Assembly (NCBI GenBank): GCA_025677825.1
Contig: JAIXMO010000017.1
Coordinates: forward strand, 372,001-436,000
Direction: 5' to 3'
DNA length: 64,000 nt
From: Helicostylum pulchrum
Lineage: Eukaryota; Mucoromycota; Mucoromycetes; Mucorales; Mucoraceae
Shown here: positions 1 through 9,942 of the stretch, one piece after another
How positions within the stretch are numbered: position 1 is the first letter of the stretch
How the letters are laid out: every line of letters starts with the position of its first letter
Translations under genes and position numbers: made by a program
The notes under the pieces: generated by a model
Databases searched by the model: none
What the model was told of the DNA's origin: nothing
Seen by the model: only the letters and a program-made list of their open reading frames with translations

Positions 1-120
1 CTTTCAATTATCCCAATTGATCCAAATAAGGCAATAATTATAAATATAAACCTTTTTCTTTCTTTCTTTCTTTTCTCCTTTCTTTCTCAATCCAACTTGT
101 TAAATTCATTCTCATTTACC

Positions 121-1368
121 ATGCAATGGTTTAAACTGACAAAGCAGAAAGCCAAGCAAGGTGGAACTTGGGTAAAGAATAATAAGAGACTAGTGATCAA
201 CCTAATAAAACTTGGAGTCTTTTCTGCAATACTTGTTGGGATCTCTTTCTTTGTTCTTTGTAGATTGGAAGTGAATGCACATATTTACGTTCGAAATTGG
301 TTTTCGCCTCCACAACCTCTAGTAGTTGAGCCACTATCGAAATGCTTTGATAATATTCCAGAAACCAGTCCATATTATCAAGGAAACCAACAGTTTAGTG
401 TCAACTTTGTTCCTGGTTTACCTGTATGGGAAGCACATACTTGTTATGATTTCGCTGCTTTATTTAAACCACAAAGATACCCGCATGACGGCGAAAAATT
501 ATTTCATACGTATTGGTCTTCCAATATGACGAACGATTTCCAAGATAAACAAGTATCGACTTTACGCTCTTTCGCTGCCACTCAAAATTCCACTCACTCT
601 CTTATAGTTTGGATCCCGGAAGAAGATGAAGAAAGACTAACTAAATCAGACTCATGGAACTATCTCTTAAAATCACAACAAAATACAAATATAATTAGTT
701 ATCAGGTAGTTCGACCGAATGATTTAACAAAAGATACACCGATTGAAGAATATGTTGATACATGGAGAGCCCTTGTAGCTAAAGCCAATGATGGTAAAGG
801 AAAAGACGATTTATTGAGAATGCTCGTACTATATCGTTATGGTGGTGTTTGGTTTGATCTAGATACTATGTTTGTAAGAGATTTATCACCATTGTTTGAA
901 CATGAATGGATTGCTCAAGGTAGTTGTTCCACTGGTATGTTTGGGAATCCATTTACTGGTGCTTTATTTCACTTTCATAAGAACTCCCCTTATGTTTGTG
1001 AGATACTAGAAGGTGCGACTGATTTATTTAAAGCAAGGATTCAAGCTGAAAATGGTGGTGCGTCGGATATACAAAAGAGATACTTGGTCACTGGTCCCGA
1101 AATTTTTGGTTCTAAATTATACTATAGAATTTATAGACGAGTATTACATCATGGCATAAAACCTTGGTCAATTTTACCTTGGTGCTTTACTGATCCTTCA
1201 CAGTGTAAAAAATCAAATTCACTTCCAAGCTTATTCTCCAATTCCAATTTTGATGAAAATAGAGTTGGACAAACATTCGCTTATCATTGGAGAGACAAGT
1301 GGTCTTCTGTACCAGGCTCAATTTTTAAATTTTTAGATTCTATCCACACTAAAAAAACAAACTGGTAA
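121..1368 (+). CDS. Type II membrane glycosyltransferase with DXD motif (GT32 / alpha-1,4-glycosyltransferase-like)
   Basis: Single-exon protein of 415 residues. ATG at 121 is the first methionine of a reading frame that is open slightly further upstream. A short basic N-terminus is followed by one hydrophobic segment at about residues 18-46, typical of a Golgi type II anchor. The catalytic region contains the signature GGVWFDLDTMFVRD from about residue 241, whose DLD is the metal and nucleotide-sugar binding DXD of the Gly_transf_sug family (Och1- and A4GALT-like enzymes). The preceding stretch DDLLRMLVLYRYGG is also usual for that family. By family knowledge it should transfer a sugar from a nucleotide donor in the secretory lumen; donor and acceptor cannot be told from sequence. 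A pyrimidine-rich tract precedes the start. It sits convergent with the broken F-box gene downstream. Confidence 0.85.
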   Translation: MQWFKLTKQKAKQGGTWVKNNKRLVINLIKLGVFSAILVGISFFVLCRLEVNAHIYVRNWFSPPQPLVVEPLSKCFDNIPETSPYYQGNQQFSVNFVPGLPVWEAHTCYDFAALFKPQRYPHDGEKLFHTYWSSNMTNDFQDKQVSTLRSFAATQNSTHSLIVWIPEEDEERLTKSDSWNYLLKSQQNTNIISYQVVRPNDLTKDTPIEEYVDTWRALVAKANDGKGKDDLLRMLVLYRYGGVWFDLDTMFVRDLSPLFEHEWIAQGSCSTGMFGNPFTGALFHFHKNSPYVCEILEGATDLFKARIQAENGGASDIQKRYLVTGPEIFGSKLYYRIYRRVLHHGIKPWSILPWCFTDPSQCKKSNSLPSLFSNSNFDENRVGQTFAYHWRDKWSSVPGSIFKFLDSIHTKKTNW

Positions 1369-1596
1369 TTTTTTTTTATATTTCTTTGTACATTATATTT
1401 CTTCTAATAAAGAAAACCCGTTTCGCATATATATTTTTATCTTTATTGCAGATCACTTATAAGTTTTATCAGTGATGTTAGTTAAATATTATGTATAAAC
1501 CAATTCTTTATACGCTATTTTATTATTTTGATAAATGATAAAAATGAATCAAGTATCTACCAATTGTTTCTTAAAATTCACGGATACAGATGCATC

Positions 1597-3403
1597 TCAA
1601 AGTACAGTAAGATACGGAACGGTAGGCTTTTTAACGTATGCTGCTTGCGCATCTTTATTGTTTTCTTCGTCCAAGTAGCAACATTGTTCTTCTCCATTGG
1701 TATACTTTAACAAAACAAAATAGTTCTCTTTATTACCATTATAGTCCATGTCTAATCCCACGCTTCTAGTAAAACTATAGGTAAACCTTTTCAGTTTTTT
1801 GAAACATGTTAAATCTATAACTGAATCACCGTAAAACAATCCATAACGTTTGCTTGTAACCAGACAGTATCAACATCATACAAGTGAGCGATTACCAAAT
1901 TAAAATATCGTTCAACAAGTATAATGTATCTCATTTGTAAACAATTGATTTTGTAGTTTGGTGGATCAGAAGAAGTCAAGTCTTCCTTGTGTTTATAACT
2001 AATAGAATAACGCATGCGCATGAACTGAGGCCCGCATTTGATGTCAAGGTTTCGAAGCCGGGGGAAGAATGAAAGAGAGTACTCTAACGCGCTGTATATC
2101 ATGTCAACTTGTTCATCCGAAAGAGTAATATCTAAACTATCAAATATTTCGAGACCAATAACGGAATCCGTCGTGGCAGGTAAATTCGTAGCGACTTCAA
2201 ACTCAGTAGTATATATCGTATGCAAGGAGTAATTTTCCATTACTATTGTACCCGAATATATAATTTGTATCTTCGTCTCTTTCAAGACACGGTAACATTG
2301 GCTTCACAATAAGTATGTTGAGTCCCCCTAAATCCATTCACTAACTTTAAATAATCTGTCCTATTGGCTTCTCCATTAGCCTGTACTTCATATGTAATAT
2401 TTAGTCGAAATGCAATATATATCTATGCAATTATACTGATTTTTTCCATAAGTCCTAACGCAAGTTCTATTTCTACAATGTCAAACCAATTAAAAAGGCT
2501 TTGACGAGAGATCTCGATACTTAAGTCAGTTAGTTGATTTGGAATGTAATCTACAAGGTATCTTGTATATATATTGGATAGAGATGGAAGCTTTGACACT
2601 AGATTTCTTAAACTCGAAATAGAGTTGAGATTAATTTTGCTGCTTTTGTCTAACAGAGATAACATGACACTTTCGGAAATTGGATAATCACTAGCAATAA
2701 GATTTTTCAATTTGGGACACTGGTCTTGTACACGAAATGGAGTCAAGTAGGTATCATACTTATTGCGGAAATCCAGTGCGGTCAATTCTTTGAATTGAGT
2801 TAATGAATTAATGGCATTGGTTTGTTGAGAGTTACAGTTATATGTTTCTTGACAGTAACCTAAGAGCATCCAAGAAATAGAGTTTCGAAATTTTTAGCAT
2901 ACTAGAAAGTATACTTCATAAGTGTAGCTTTCTCGCACACGATAATCAAAGTACCTGGCATCAATCTTGTTAACATGCTTCAAATTAGCATCTAGTAAAA
3001 ACTCTAAATATTCCACAAAATAACTAGTGTCGCTCAAATCAATTTCTTTTAAATTAGGTAACTGGTTCAGTAGCTTTAATAGTTCCAGTTTACTGAATTT
3101 ATACCGTTTCTCGTAATCTTCCCGAGCACCTTCATCAAACAATATAGTGCGAAAACGTAGATTGACGTCTTCAATTGTTAGCTTTTTAATAAGGTGACCA
3201 TGTTTGAAATATCGACCATGATTGAACTCATTTAAATAAGATTTCACAAGAGAAATGTTATCATCTTGTATCTTCACTTCTTTCCAGATAAACGGAATAA
3301 CTATGGAATGCAAGCTCTTACAAACAAAGCGGTATGCCTGGAGGCCCTTTTTCGTTAGATGTAGAAAGGTTTCTTTGTGCACTTCTGAAGATAAGTTATT
3401 CAT
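1597..3403 (-). pseudogene. Decayed F-box / leucine-rich protein gene
   Basis: Reads from an ATG at 3403. The first 169 residues look like an F-box (LTKKGLQAYRFVCKSLHSIV at the N-terminus) followed by leucine-rich text (LLNQLPNLKEIDLSD). The frame stops at 2894 and resumes in the same frame at 2869; an 81-base intron with a weak GTGTGC donor would bridge this, so that stop alone is not proof of decay. Two further blocks (2423-2285 and around 1830) can be joined only with frameshifts or non-obvious introns. The last two coding-like segments (1815-2285 and 1597-1839) overlap in different frames. F-box proteins with degenerate LRRs form large fast-evolving families in Mucorales (from memory) and serve as SCF ubiquitin-ligase adaptors. 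Alternative: an intact gene with several non-consensus introns. Confidence 0.55.
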
Positions 3404-3593
3404 AATTTTGGAAAAGTAAGAAGAAGAGTTAAAAAGACATGGGTGAAAACAGTAAACTTTTCTTTTTATATTAAAGGGTAATTTCTCTGTGATTTATTGA
3501 AAGTGATATAATACGAGACGGATAGTCTCCCTAGTTTGATTAATGCAAATTTGGTATTAAAAGCACGAGTTTTATTTTTAAAAATGACGTAAT

Positions 3594-4917
3594 TTATGAG
3601 CGTTTCTTGAACAATTGCATCATTACTTCAGCGTTACAATGAACCATGATGGCAGAGTCATGGGATTCCTTCACTCCCTTTTGTCCTCTGGGAATCATTT
3701 CTGAATTATAAGCAGTCAAGGCTTCTTGCAGTGTCTTTTTTCCTTGATGGAATTCTCCCAATTGTTCGGCCAAGTTAGCAGCGTCAATGATAGCATGGTT
3801 TCCACCTAAAAATAAAATAAAAATAAAATAAAGTCAATACCATTTCTTTTAAAATAAATAGTAATAATGTGTTACCTTCTCCCTTAAACATTGTCATAGG
3901 ATGCGCAGCATCGCCTACCAAGACAACTCTGCCGTTGGATGTTTCCACTAATTCAGAAGGAGGGCTTCTATCACGAACAACAAGTGGGGAGATCGAGACG
4001 TCTTCAGGGGTATTCACAATTAACTGTCTGAAAGGAGAGTCTTCAGGGAACCCATTACGGGCCCAGGCTTTCATCAAGTTTAAGCATTCTGTCTTGTTGG
4101 AACCATCGAATTTAGGAACAACACCGTCGGGATCGTATCGAGAGAGAGACCAAAAGATAGTAAAAGGCTTTTCGGGGTCAGATCGATCTACGTCATGAAT
4201 GGAACAGAACGAATTGAATGTCTTTTGCTTAATATCATCATCCTCAATTTGCTGTCCGTTGTTAATACAGAGATGTGTAGAGCCTTCAGCTACCTTTAAC
4301 CATTCTTCTTCCGTGGCCCGACGCAAGACACCAAAGGAACGAACATCAAGTGTATTTGTCATTGCATTAAATTTCTCTTTGCCACCGAGTAATTGACAGG
4401 CAATAGGGGACATGACACCATCTGTAGCCACAAGGACGTCACCGGTGACTTGAGTACCATCAGTAAAGAAGGCAGTAACTGTCTTTTCCTCGGCATTTTC
4501 TTCGTAATGATCAACTCGCTTATTCCAATGCACCTTGTTCTCTACTTGCTTCAGGAGCCAGTTTCTGAAACGGTAACGATGAGCACGATAAGCAGTACCA
4601 GGTTCATTCTTCATTGACATCATTACTTCTCCAGTATTGGCATTATGGAACGTAAATGACATACCGCCGTCAGCAGATTCGGGGTTAACAGAGACCTTTT
4701 GAGAGAAATTCTCGAATGCTTCTTCAGGGACACACTTTCTTAAGAAGGGCAAACAGAAATGGAGGGTGATGCCCCACCCTTGCATACGGCTGTCAGGACT
4801 TTCATCACGTTCATAGACTTCAAAGGGAATACCTTGCATTTGAAGCGAATTAGCCAAAGTGAGACCGGCTAAACCGCCACCAACGATAATAACCTTGTTC
4901 TTGATATTGTTTGACAT
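3594..4917 (-). CDS. FAD-dependent monooxygenase (salicylate hydroxylase / PHBH-like)
   Basis: Two exons: 3876-4917 and 3594-3805, with a GTAAC...TTTAG intron at 3806-3875. Joined protein is 417 residues. The N-terminus holds the Rossmann FAD motif VIIVGGGLAGLTLA followed by an acidic residue at the end of strand 2 (VYERD). The middle has the conserved VLVATDGVMS block (about residue 160). The second FAD-binding motif GDAAHPM lies near residue 335, just before the intron, and the join restores the usual G-E-G-G-N-H-A text. These motifs define class A flavoprotein hydroxylases, which insert one oxygen atom into aromatic or related substrates using NAD(P)H. Substrate is unknown. No signal peptide, so likely cytosolic. 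The frame ends in KKRS. Confidence 0.9.
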
Positions 4918-5340
4918 GTTTTTTTTTGAAAAAGAAGGAAAGTTAAAGATAATAAATACGAATATAATACGAATTACACAGCTTTATATATACCTTTTTT
5001 TTTAGTGCTTTGGTTTTGAGTCAAATCGAAAAAAACTAAAGATTATCCCGATGGTTTTTTTTTTGTTTTTTTTTTGCGGTAAGAACGCCGAGTTCATAGG
5101 GGAGGATTATCAGCCACAAAAAAAAAAAAGGCGCCGCTCAATGTAAAACCCCATAAAAGTGTTTTTTTTTTTCGAATTATCAACCCATTTAAGGTTCTTT
5201 AAACTGTTTTAGCCATCTGTATGATAAAAATGCGTTAAAGTAACATATTAGCTGTTACAACGATTTATGCTACTAGCTTAATATATTTTTTCGAAATGTC
5301 TCTTTACGCACTAAAGGATAAATAAATAGACCAGTCCGAT
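4918..5340. other. Intergenic: promoter side of the monooxygenase, no gene seen
   Basis: AT-rich spacer with several T and A runs. A TATATATA-like stretch at about 4985-4992 lies some 70 bases upstream of the monooxygenase ATG on the minus strand and could serve as its TATA element. No coding frame or RNA gene recognised. Confidence 0.4.
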
Positions 5341-5666
5341 AAATCACTTTTTCTTCTTCTTTATCTTTATTACAATTCATACCACCATCAGTAAGTATTT
5401 TTTTTTTCATATGTGTACTTTTTAATAGAGTTTATATCGTATATTCATTATGCTGTCTTTTTTTTAGAGTTGAAAAAAAAAGTAACTTTAGCGGAACTCA
5501 TGGTCTTTTGTGCTAGCTTATGCAAGGAGGTTGCTTTAAGAAGAGCTGCATCTTTTTGAACGAAAAATAAAAATAAAAGACTATAATAAAGGTACGTGTA
5601 CTCCAATAAATGTCACAGACTTGCTTTTTATCTCATTCTAATCCACTTATTTTTTTCTAAATCTAG
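5341..5666 (+). repeat. Dispersed repeat copy 1 (gene-fragment duplication)
   Basis: About 325 bases closely matching 35011-35341 in the same orientation, by eye well above 85% identical with small indels. Similarity begins at the shared AAATCACTTTTTCTTC and ends at the shared TAAATCTAG, a splice-acceptor-like end. Inside, both copies keep a GTAAGT...TTTTTTTAG intron shape and a coding-like exon (reading LKKKV.LAELMV). Beyond TAAATCTAG the copies differ completely, so the break falls at an exon boundary. Confidence 0.85.
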
Positions 5667-6094
5667 AAAAGAACTTTTCCGCCGTACCTTCACTGGCAGT
5701 AACGATCAAGCTTTAGTAAACTATGTATTTGGAAAGTTTCTAGAGAATGGACTTGAATTTGATTTATTCAAGGTTAAAAAAGAATACTTGGAAGAAGAAA
5801 AAACAGTAGTACTAATTATATATAAACAGGAATCACCGCCATAACTTCACGAATTCCTGACTTGGCCCCCGTTAAATGTTGAAAGAGGTAATTTGCTTGC
5901 TACTTATCATAAAAACAATGAAAGATACGAGGAAGCAGCCTGTATGAACTTCAACTTGGCAAGAAAAAAACGTAAGTGTAATAATTTTTTTTTATATTTA
6001 ACTAATCTTCTTTTTATACATATAAAATGCAGGAACGGCACCTATTCTAAAAGAATATTTTTTAAGCGAAGTATTTAACTGTGCGAGCACCTGA
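5375..6094 (+). pseudogene. Broken multi-exon gene of unknown family
   Basis: A coding-like chain over four pieces. The putative first exon starts ATT where the second copy (35 kb) has ATG. The second piece reads LKKKVTLAELMVFCASLC. The third (5667-5953) reads RRTFTGSNDQALVNYVFGKF and continues through an in-frame TAA at 5842-5844 into LTWPPLNVERGNLLATYH. An intron (GTAAGTG...ATGCAG) near 5976-6031 joins in phase to APILKEYFLSEVFNCAST and a stop at 6092. The lost start and internal stop argue for a pseudogene. I do not recognise the family. Confidence 0.5.
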
Positions 6095-6899
6095 AAAACA
6101 GCATGAGATGTTTTATTTAAAGTAAGCAATTAGAAGAAATACATGGTCAAAATATTACTACCCAATAAAATAAAGTATCATCTTTTCTTTTCTTCAAAAT
6201 AAAATAAATAAATAAAGCAAGTATATTATTATCATCACTGAAAAAAAAAATGAAACAAAAAAGTTATATGTTGGTTTTCAAAAGATAATAGTTTTAGTGA
6301 TTGTCTCGAGGTTAAACTATAAAACAAGAGATATGAATAAACACCCCAAAATCTAGTTAACCAATATATTACTGCTTACTTTATTTCTTCTTGGAGACAC
6401 CGACGACACCATATGTTCACTAACTATTCCAATAACTACATCAACACCATCATCATCAATATGAAAAAAAGGGTCTACAACATTATTTTCTTCTTAAAAG
6501 GAGGAGCTGAATAATATTTGATAGTTTTTTGATCTTTGACTTGTGCCAACGGGCCTCGACAAGACATTTCATTTTGGCCTTTCCTTTACTTCCTCATGTA
6601 TTTGAGGTATTTTGAGTTATAAATAAAAAAATAAACAAATATGATTGGCTCGTATTATGAGCGGCATTACAAAAAAGGAAATATAATAAAAAATATTACT
6701 TTTTTGTTTCAGTGATGATAACAGATCTGTCTTTATTTATTAAAGTAAAGAGATAGATGGTACTGTATTGAGTACGAATATAGTGTCCGCATGCTTCTTT
6801 TAAGTTTTAATTTATAGCTTGCTTCAAGTGGGACATGCCAAATTGTTTTGCGGGGTCCGTAACACAACTTGCTTCTTTTAAAATAAACGACGAGAATAG
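6095..6899. other. Intergenic, AT-rich, nothing recognised
   Basis: About 800 bases of low-complexity A/T runs with no sustained coding frame, no tRNA-like fold and no clear repeat. Confidence 0.4.
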
Positions 6900-8169
6900 G
6901 TATCATTCCTGCATTTTATATGTGATATATTTCATCATTTTGACGTACACTTGTTTATTCTACACTTGTTTCATGCAAGAAATTCACAAAAAAAAAGCGA
7001 ATTGGATGTTTTCACTCATTACAGTACAATTAATGTGTAAAATAACTCCTGGTTCTTGGATGCCTGCCGTCGTTTATTGGCTAAATTACCTTTTTCCGAG
7101 TGTTGTAATCTGTTTTGCGTAGTGTACCGATCTTACGATACGTACGACATTTTTCCCACTGCCTCAAGTTCTTCTACTGTTCGTCCCACTTTGACTGTTG
7201 CGATACCGAAAGCAGGAAGCAAATTTGAGATATGGGGTAAACCTGTAAACATGGAAAAAAGCATTTAAACGCCAAGGGTTTCAGAAGACCGTACGATTCT
7301 ATGGAACTTTGGAAACAGACGGTGTTGGGGAGTCAATTATAAATTAAAACTTTGATACCAACCGCAAGTTACCCAGACATAACGTCAAAAAGGAGGCTGA
7401 TGCTAATAGAACGGAGCATATAGAAGAATTAAGTCAAGATGAATTACAGAACACCGAGAGTAAAAGTGTGTTAATTGACCCAGGAAGACGGGATATAATG
7501 TTTTATTTAAAGGAAACTAGTACTGTTGGTAACAAACAGAGGTTCATATATACGAATAATAACAGATCTAAACGTTACAGACACTTCGGTTTTTTACAAA
7601 AGACTACTAAACCTCTCATCGTTGCAGAAGCCGAAGCTGCCCTTTCTATCACTGAATCGAAATAGGTAAACTTGGAAAAGTTTACACGTTATATTAAAGC
7701 AAGAGCAGTAGTAGCAGACACGTTATACAGATATTATGGAAACCAATTTCAACAATCAGAAGAAGTATATTTCCCTGACTCCTCATTCGAGTTTCACGTA
7801 GACGAGAAATGCAACGAACTAACTGATAGCTCTGCTAACTCTGAAGTTTATACAAATTACTTACGATTGCTGCTTCATCAACCACACATATCAAAAAGAT
7901 TGAATGATCAATAGAAAATTTGAATATTTGAATTAGCACGACAACGTAATTATGTCCAGAAGATAAGTGTTGTGTTAGAGAAGTTACAAATTTTACCTTT
8001 TAGAAAGTTAAAGTTTTCAAGTAAATTGTATTTGGTTCAAAATGATAAAAATTTGGTCAAACTGGAGAACGTCCCCCTCTCTTCTCTCGTAATCAAACCA
8101 TCCACTGAAGTTATCGCTTTGGTTATTTTATACTCGGATATTGTATTTTATTATATTATAAAGAGCTAA
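6900..8169 (+). pseudogene. Decayed TnpB/Fanzor-like (RuvC-type, IS607/IS605-related) protein
   Basis: A broken reading frame whose pieces follow in order: VQEIHKKKA-like and CRRLLAKLPFSE near 7000-7100, IPKAGSKFEIWGKPVNME near 7200-7260, then KSVLIDPGRRDIMFYL at 7462-7509, VNLEKFTRYIKARAVVADTL near 7666-7725, and LPFRKLKFSSKLYLVQN near 7993-8043. The D-P-G-R-R-D element resembles the first RuvC catalytic aspartate motif of eukaryotic TnpB homologues (Fanzor), and the other pieces match, from memory, a large Mucorales family of that type. Lesions include frameshifts near 7120-7340 and stops at 7663 (TAG) and 7912 (TAG). The C-terminal RuvC-II/III and zinc-finger part is absent: sequence after about 8060 diverges. 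Known relatives are RNA-guided DNA nucleases carried by transposons; this copy is dead. Confidence 0.6.
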
Positions 8170-8449
8170 AGCATTAACTAATCAACAGTTATTTTTAATT
8201 TTCTCATTCAGGCTCAGGTTTTTTCTTCTTTCGGGAGGTTCTTTCCTTGTATCTCATGATGGTAAATTTTAACAAAGTTATAAATAGCACTGTGTGCATA
8301 TATATAAAAATATGCTGTAGAACGGTGAGACGGTAAAAAAAAGTAGGAGATAATGCATAGTAATTTCTCAAGGGGGCACGAGTTACGAACTAGCTCTCTT
8401 TGACGATGAACTAGTTATTTCAGATAATATTCTTCTAGAAAAAAAAAAG
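8170..8449. other. Intergenic upstream of the CBM14-like gene
   Basis: AT-rich spacer leading to the TATA element of the small secreted-protein gene. No gene recognised. Confidence 0.35.
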
Positions 8450-8457
8450 TATAAATA
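8450..8457 (+). promoter_or_regulatory. TATA box of the small secreted-protein gene
   Basis: TATAAATA after an A9 run, 45 bases before the ATG at 8502. The same context (A-run, GTATAAATACA) recurs at 9011-9030 before the decayed duplicate. Confidence 0.65.
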
Positions 8458-8501
8458 CAGGCAATTTATCTAAACAATATTTTAGAAAGCCATATCCAAA
8501 A

Positions 8502-8753
8502 ATGCAAAAATCAAGTCTTCTTCTCCTCATCTGCGCTCTCTGTCTCACTGGTTCTAGTTCAGTTTCTGCAAGTCCAGAAAACTGTAAAGGTTACCCACCT
8601 CAGCTTGTGCCTAATAAAGATAGCTGTTATTCGTACTTTGACTGTCGCGATGGTTCTGGCGTCTTGAAGCAATGTCCCAGAAGAAACACGTTTAATTATC
8701 TGACGAGTGCCTGCCAAATTGGAAACAGTCCCTGCTTCGGTAAGCCGGTTTAA
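8502..8753 (+). CDS. Small secreted cysteine-rich protein with CBM14 (peritrophin-A type) chitin-binding domain
   Basis: 83 residues, single exon. Residues 1-24 form a clear signal peptide (hydrophobic LLLLICALCLTG, small residues before the likely cut near SVSA). The mature part has six cysteines in the order and spacing of a type-2 chitin-binding domain: C-K-G-Y, DSCYSYFDC, LKQCP, FNYLTSACQ, SPC. The aromatic YSYF between cysteines 2 and 3 and the FNY block are typical. By family knowledge it would bind chitin in the wall or outside the cell; a shielding or effector role is inference. A decayed copy lies 0.5 kb downstream. Confidence 0.8.
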   Translation: MQKSSLLLLICALCLTGSSSVSASPENCKGYPPQLVPNKDSCYSYFDCRDGSGVLKQCPRRNTFNYLTSACQIGNSPCFGKPV

Positions 8754-9010
8754 TTAAGCTTATATGGTACGCTTTTTTTTTACTTTATTAATGGTAATTT
8801 GTTAATAATAATAATAAAATATCGTTATTCGTTGTGTTTTTATTCCGTACATGTTTTCTCTCGTGATTTAATAAATTTAAAAAGACCATATTAGTTACAT
8901 TTAGTGTTAAAAATAGAACTGTAACGTATAGTTTATAAATACTTTGTATACGATTGAAACAGACGAAATGATAAAAATAGCAGAATGCAGACTAACAGTT
9001 TTTTTCTTAA

Positions 9011-9282
9011 AAAAAAAAGTATAAATACAAGTAAGTCATGCATTCTTATTTCTGTTCTCTGCGTTGCCGGAACTAAAGTATATTATGCACGAAATCCCCG
9101 TGATGGTGGATAATCCTCCACAAGCCTTTACATCATAAGTTTATATTGTAATTGGTACTTTGATTGTGTAGGTTTGGGAAAGCTGACGAAATGTTGCAGA
9201 GGACAAGTGTTTAATAATTATATTTTGGAAGCTTGGAGATTTTATCTGATTTGGCGAGCCACCTGCTACATGTCGTCAGCGG
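9011..9282 (+). pseudogene. Decayed tandem duplicate of the CBM14-like gene
   Basis: Begins with the same A-run plus TATAAATA promoter context as the intact gene. Downstream the frame reads CNWYFDC, then LTKCCRGQVFN, matching cysteines 2-5 of the intact protein (CYSYFDC, LKQCPRRNTFN). There is no usable start, and frames are interrupted before the domain. Decay plus shared promoter context indicates a local tandem duplication. Confidence 0.65.
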
Positions 9283-9660
9283 GGTAAGATTTACATAACT
9301 AGATGGTGTAATATCGCGTTATTGATCTTTGTTAATTTTGGTTTAAGCATGCACGCGCCGTGTCTTATATTTAATACGACTTATAAGAATAACGCAAAAT
9401 GCATAAAATCAAGTAGTTTACTATTAAATTTCACAGCAGGAAAAAACAAACTCTTTGACTTTCTAACGAAAACTTTTTTTTTTAAGAGTGTCAAGTGTTT
9501 TCTCGGCTTCAAAGTGTGCTTGAAAAATATAAAATAAACTTGGATTTAATCTTAAACAGGAAAAAAAAAGCCAGATGAACCTTTTTTTTTTAAAAAAAAA
9601 ACTAGTAATTTTTGTTTTTCAACTAGTACAGAAAAAGTGAAAAAGTGAAAAAAAGAAAAT

Positions 9661-9719
<59 letters not shown>

Positions 9720-9942
9720 ATTCACACAGTGCAAATGCATACATGTGATGAATTTTTTCGTACAGGAACAATATTCAAATAAGGAACATATTGGTTTACC
9801 CACTCAAAGTCTTTCAACCTGGACTATTCGTACGACCCAATGTTTGTTAAATGCCGGAGTTGTTTCCACAAGATATTTATTGATGCTGTTTTATATTATA
9901 TATTTTTTTTTTATTGTTCTTTCAATTCTTCCACAAAAAAAA
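9283..9942. other. Spacer with possible N-terminal extension of the esterase
   Basis: Contains the long poly-A tract. From an ATG at 9748 a frame runs in phase into the esterase, reading TWTIRTTQCLLNAGVVSTRY and a hydrophobic block. It could be an N-terminal extension (438 residues in all), a remnant of an upstream paralogue, or 5' UTR. Confidence 0.35.
9665..9717 (+). repeat. Poly-A homopolymer of 53 bases
   Basis: Uninterrupted run of A from 9665 to 9717, much longer than other A runs here (mostly 8-26). It lies upstream of the esterase frame. Confidence 0.95.

Noticed and set aside
4199..4617. Plus-strand frames inside the FAD monooxygenase.
   Set aside because: They are antisense shadows of a well-supported gene.
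9552..9803. Minus-strand frame of 83 residues containing poly-Phe.
   Set aside because: It is the translation of the poly-A tract on the other strand, not a gene.
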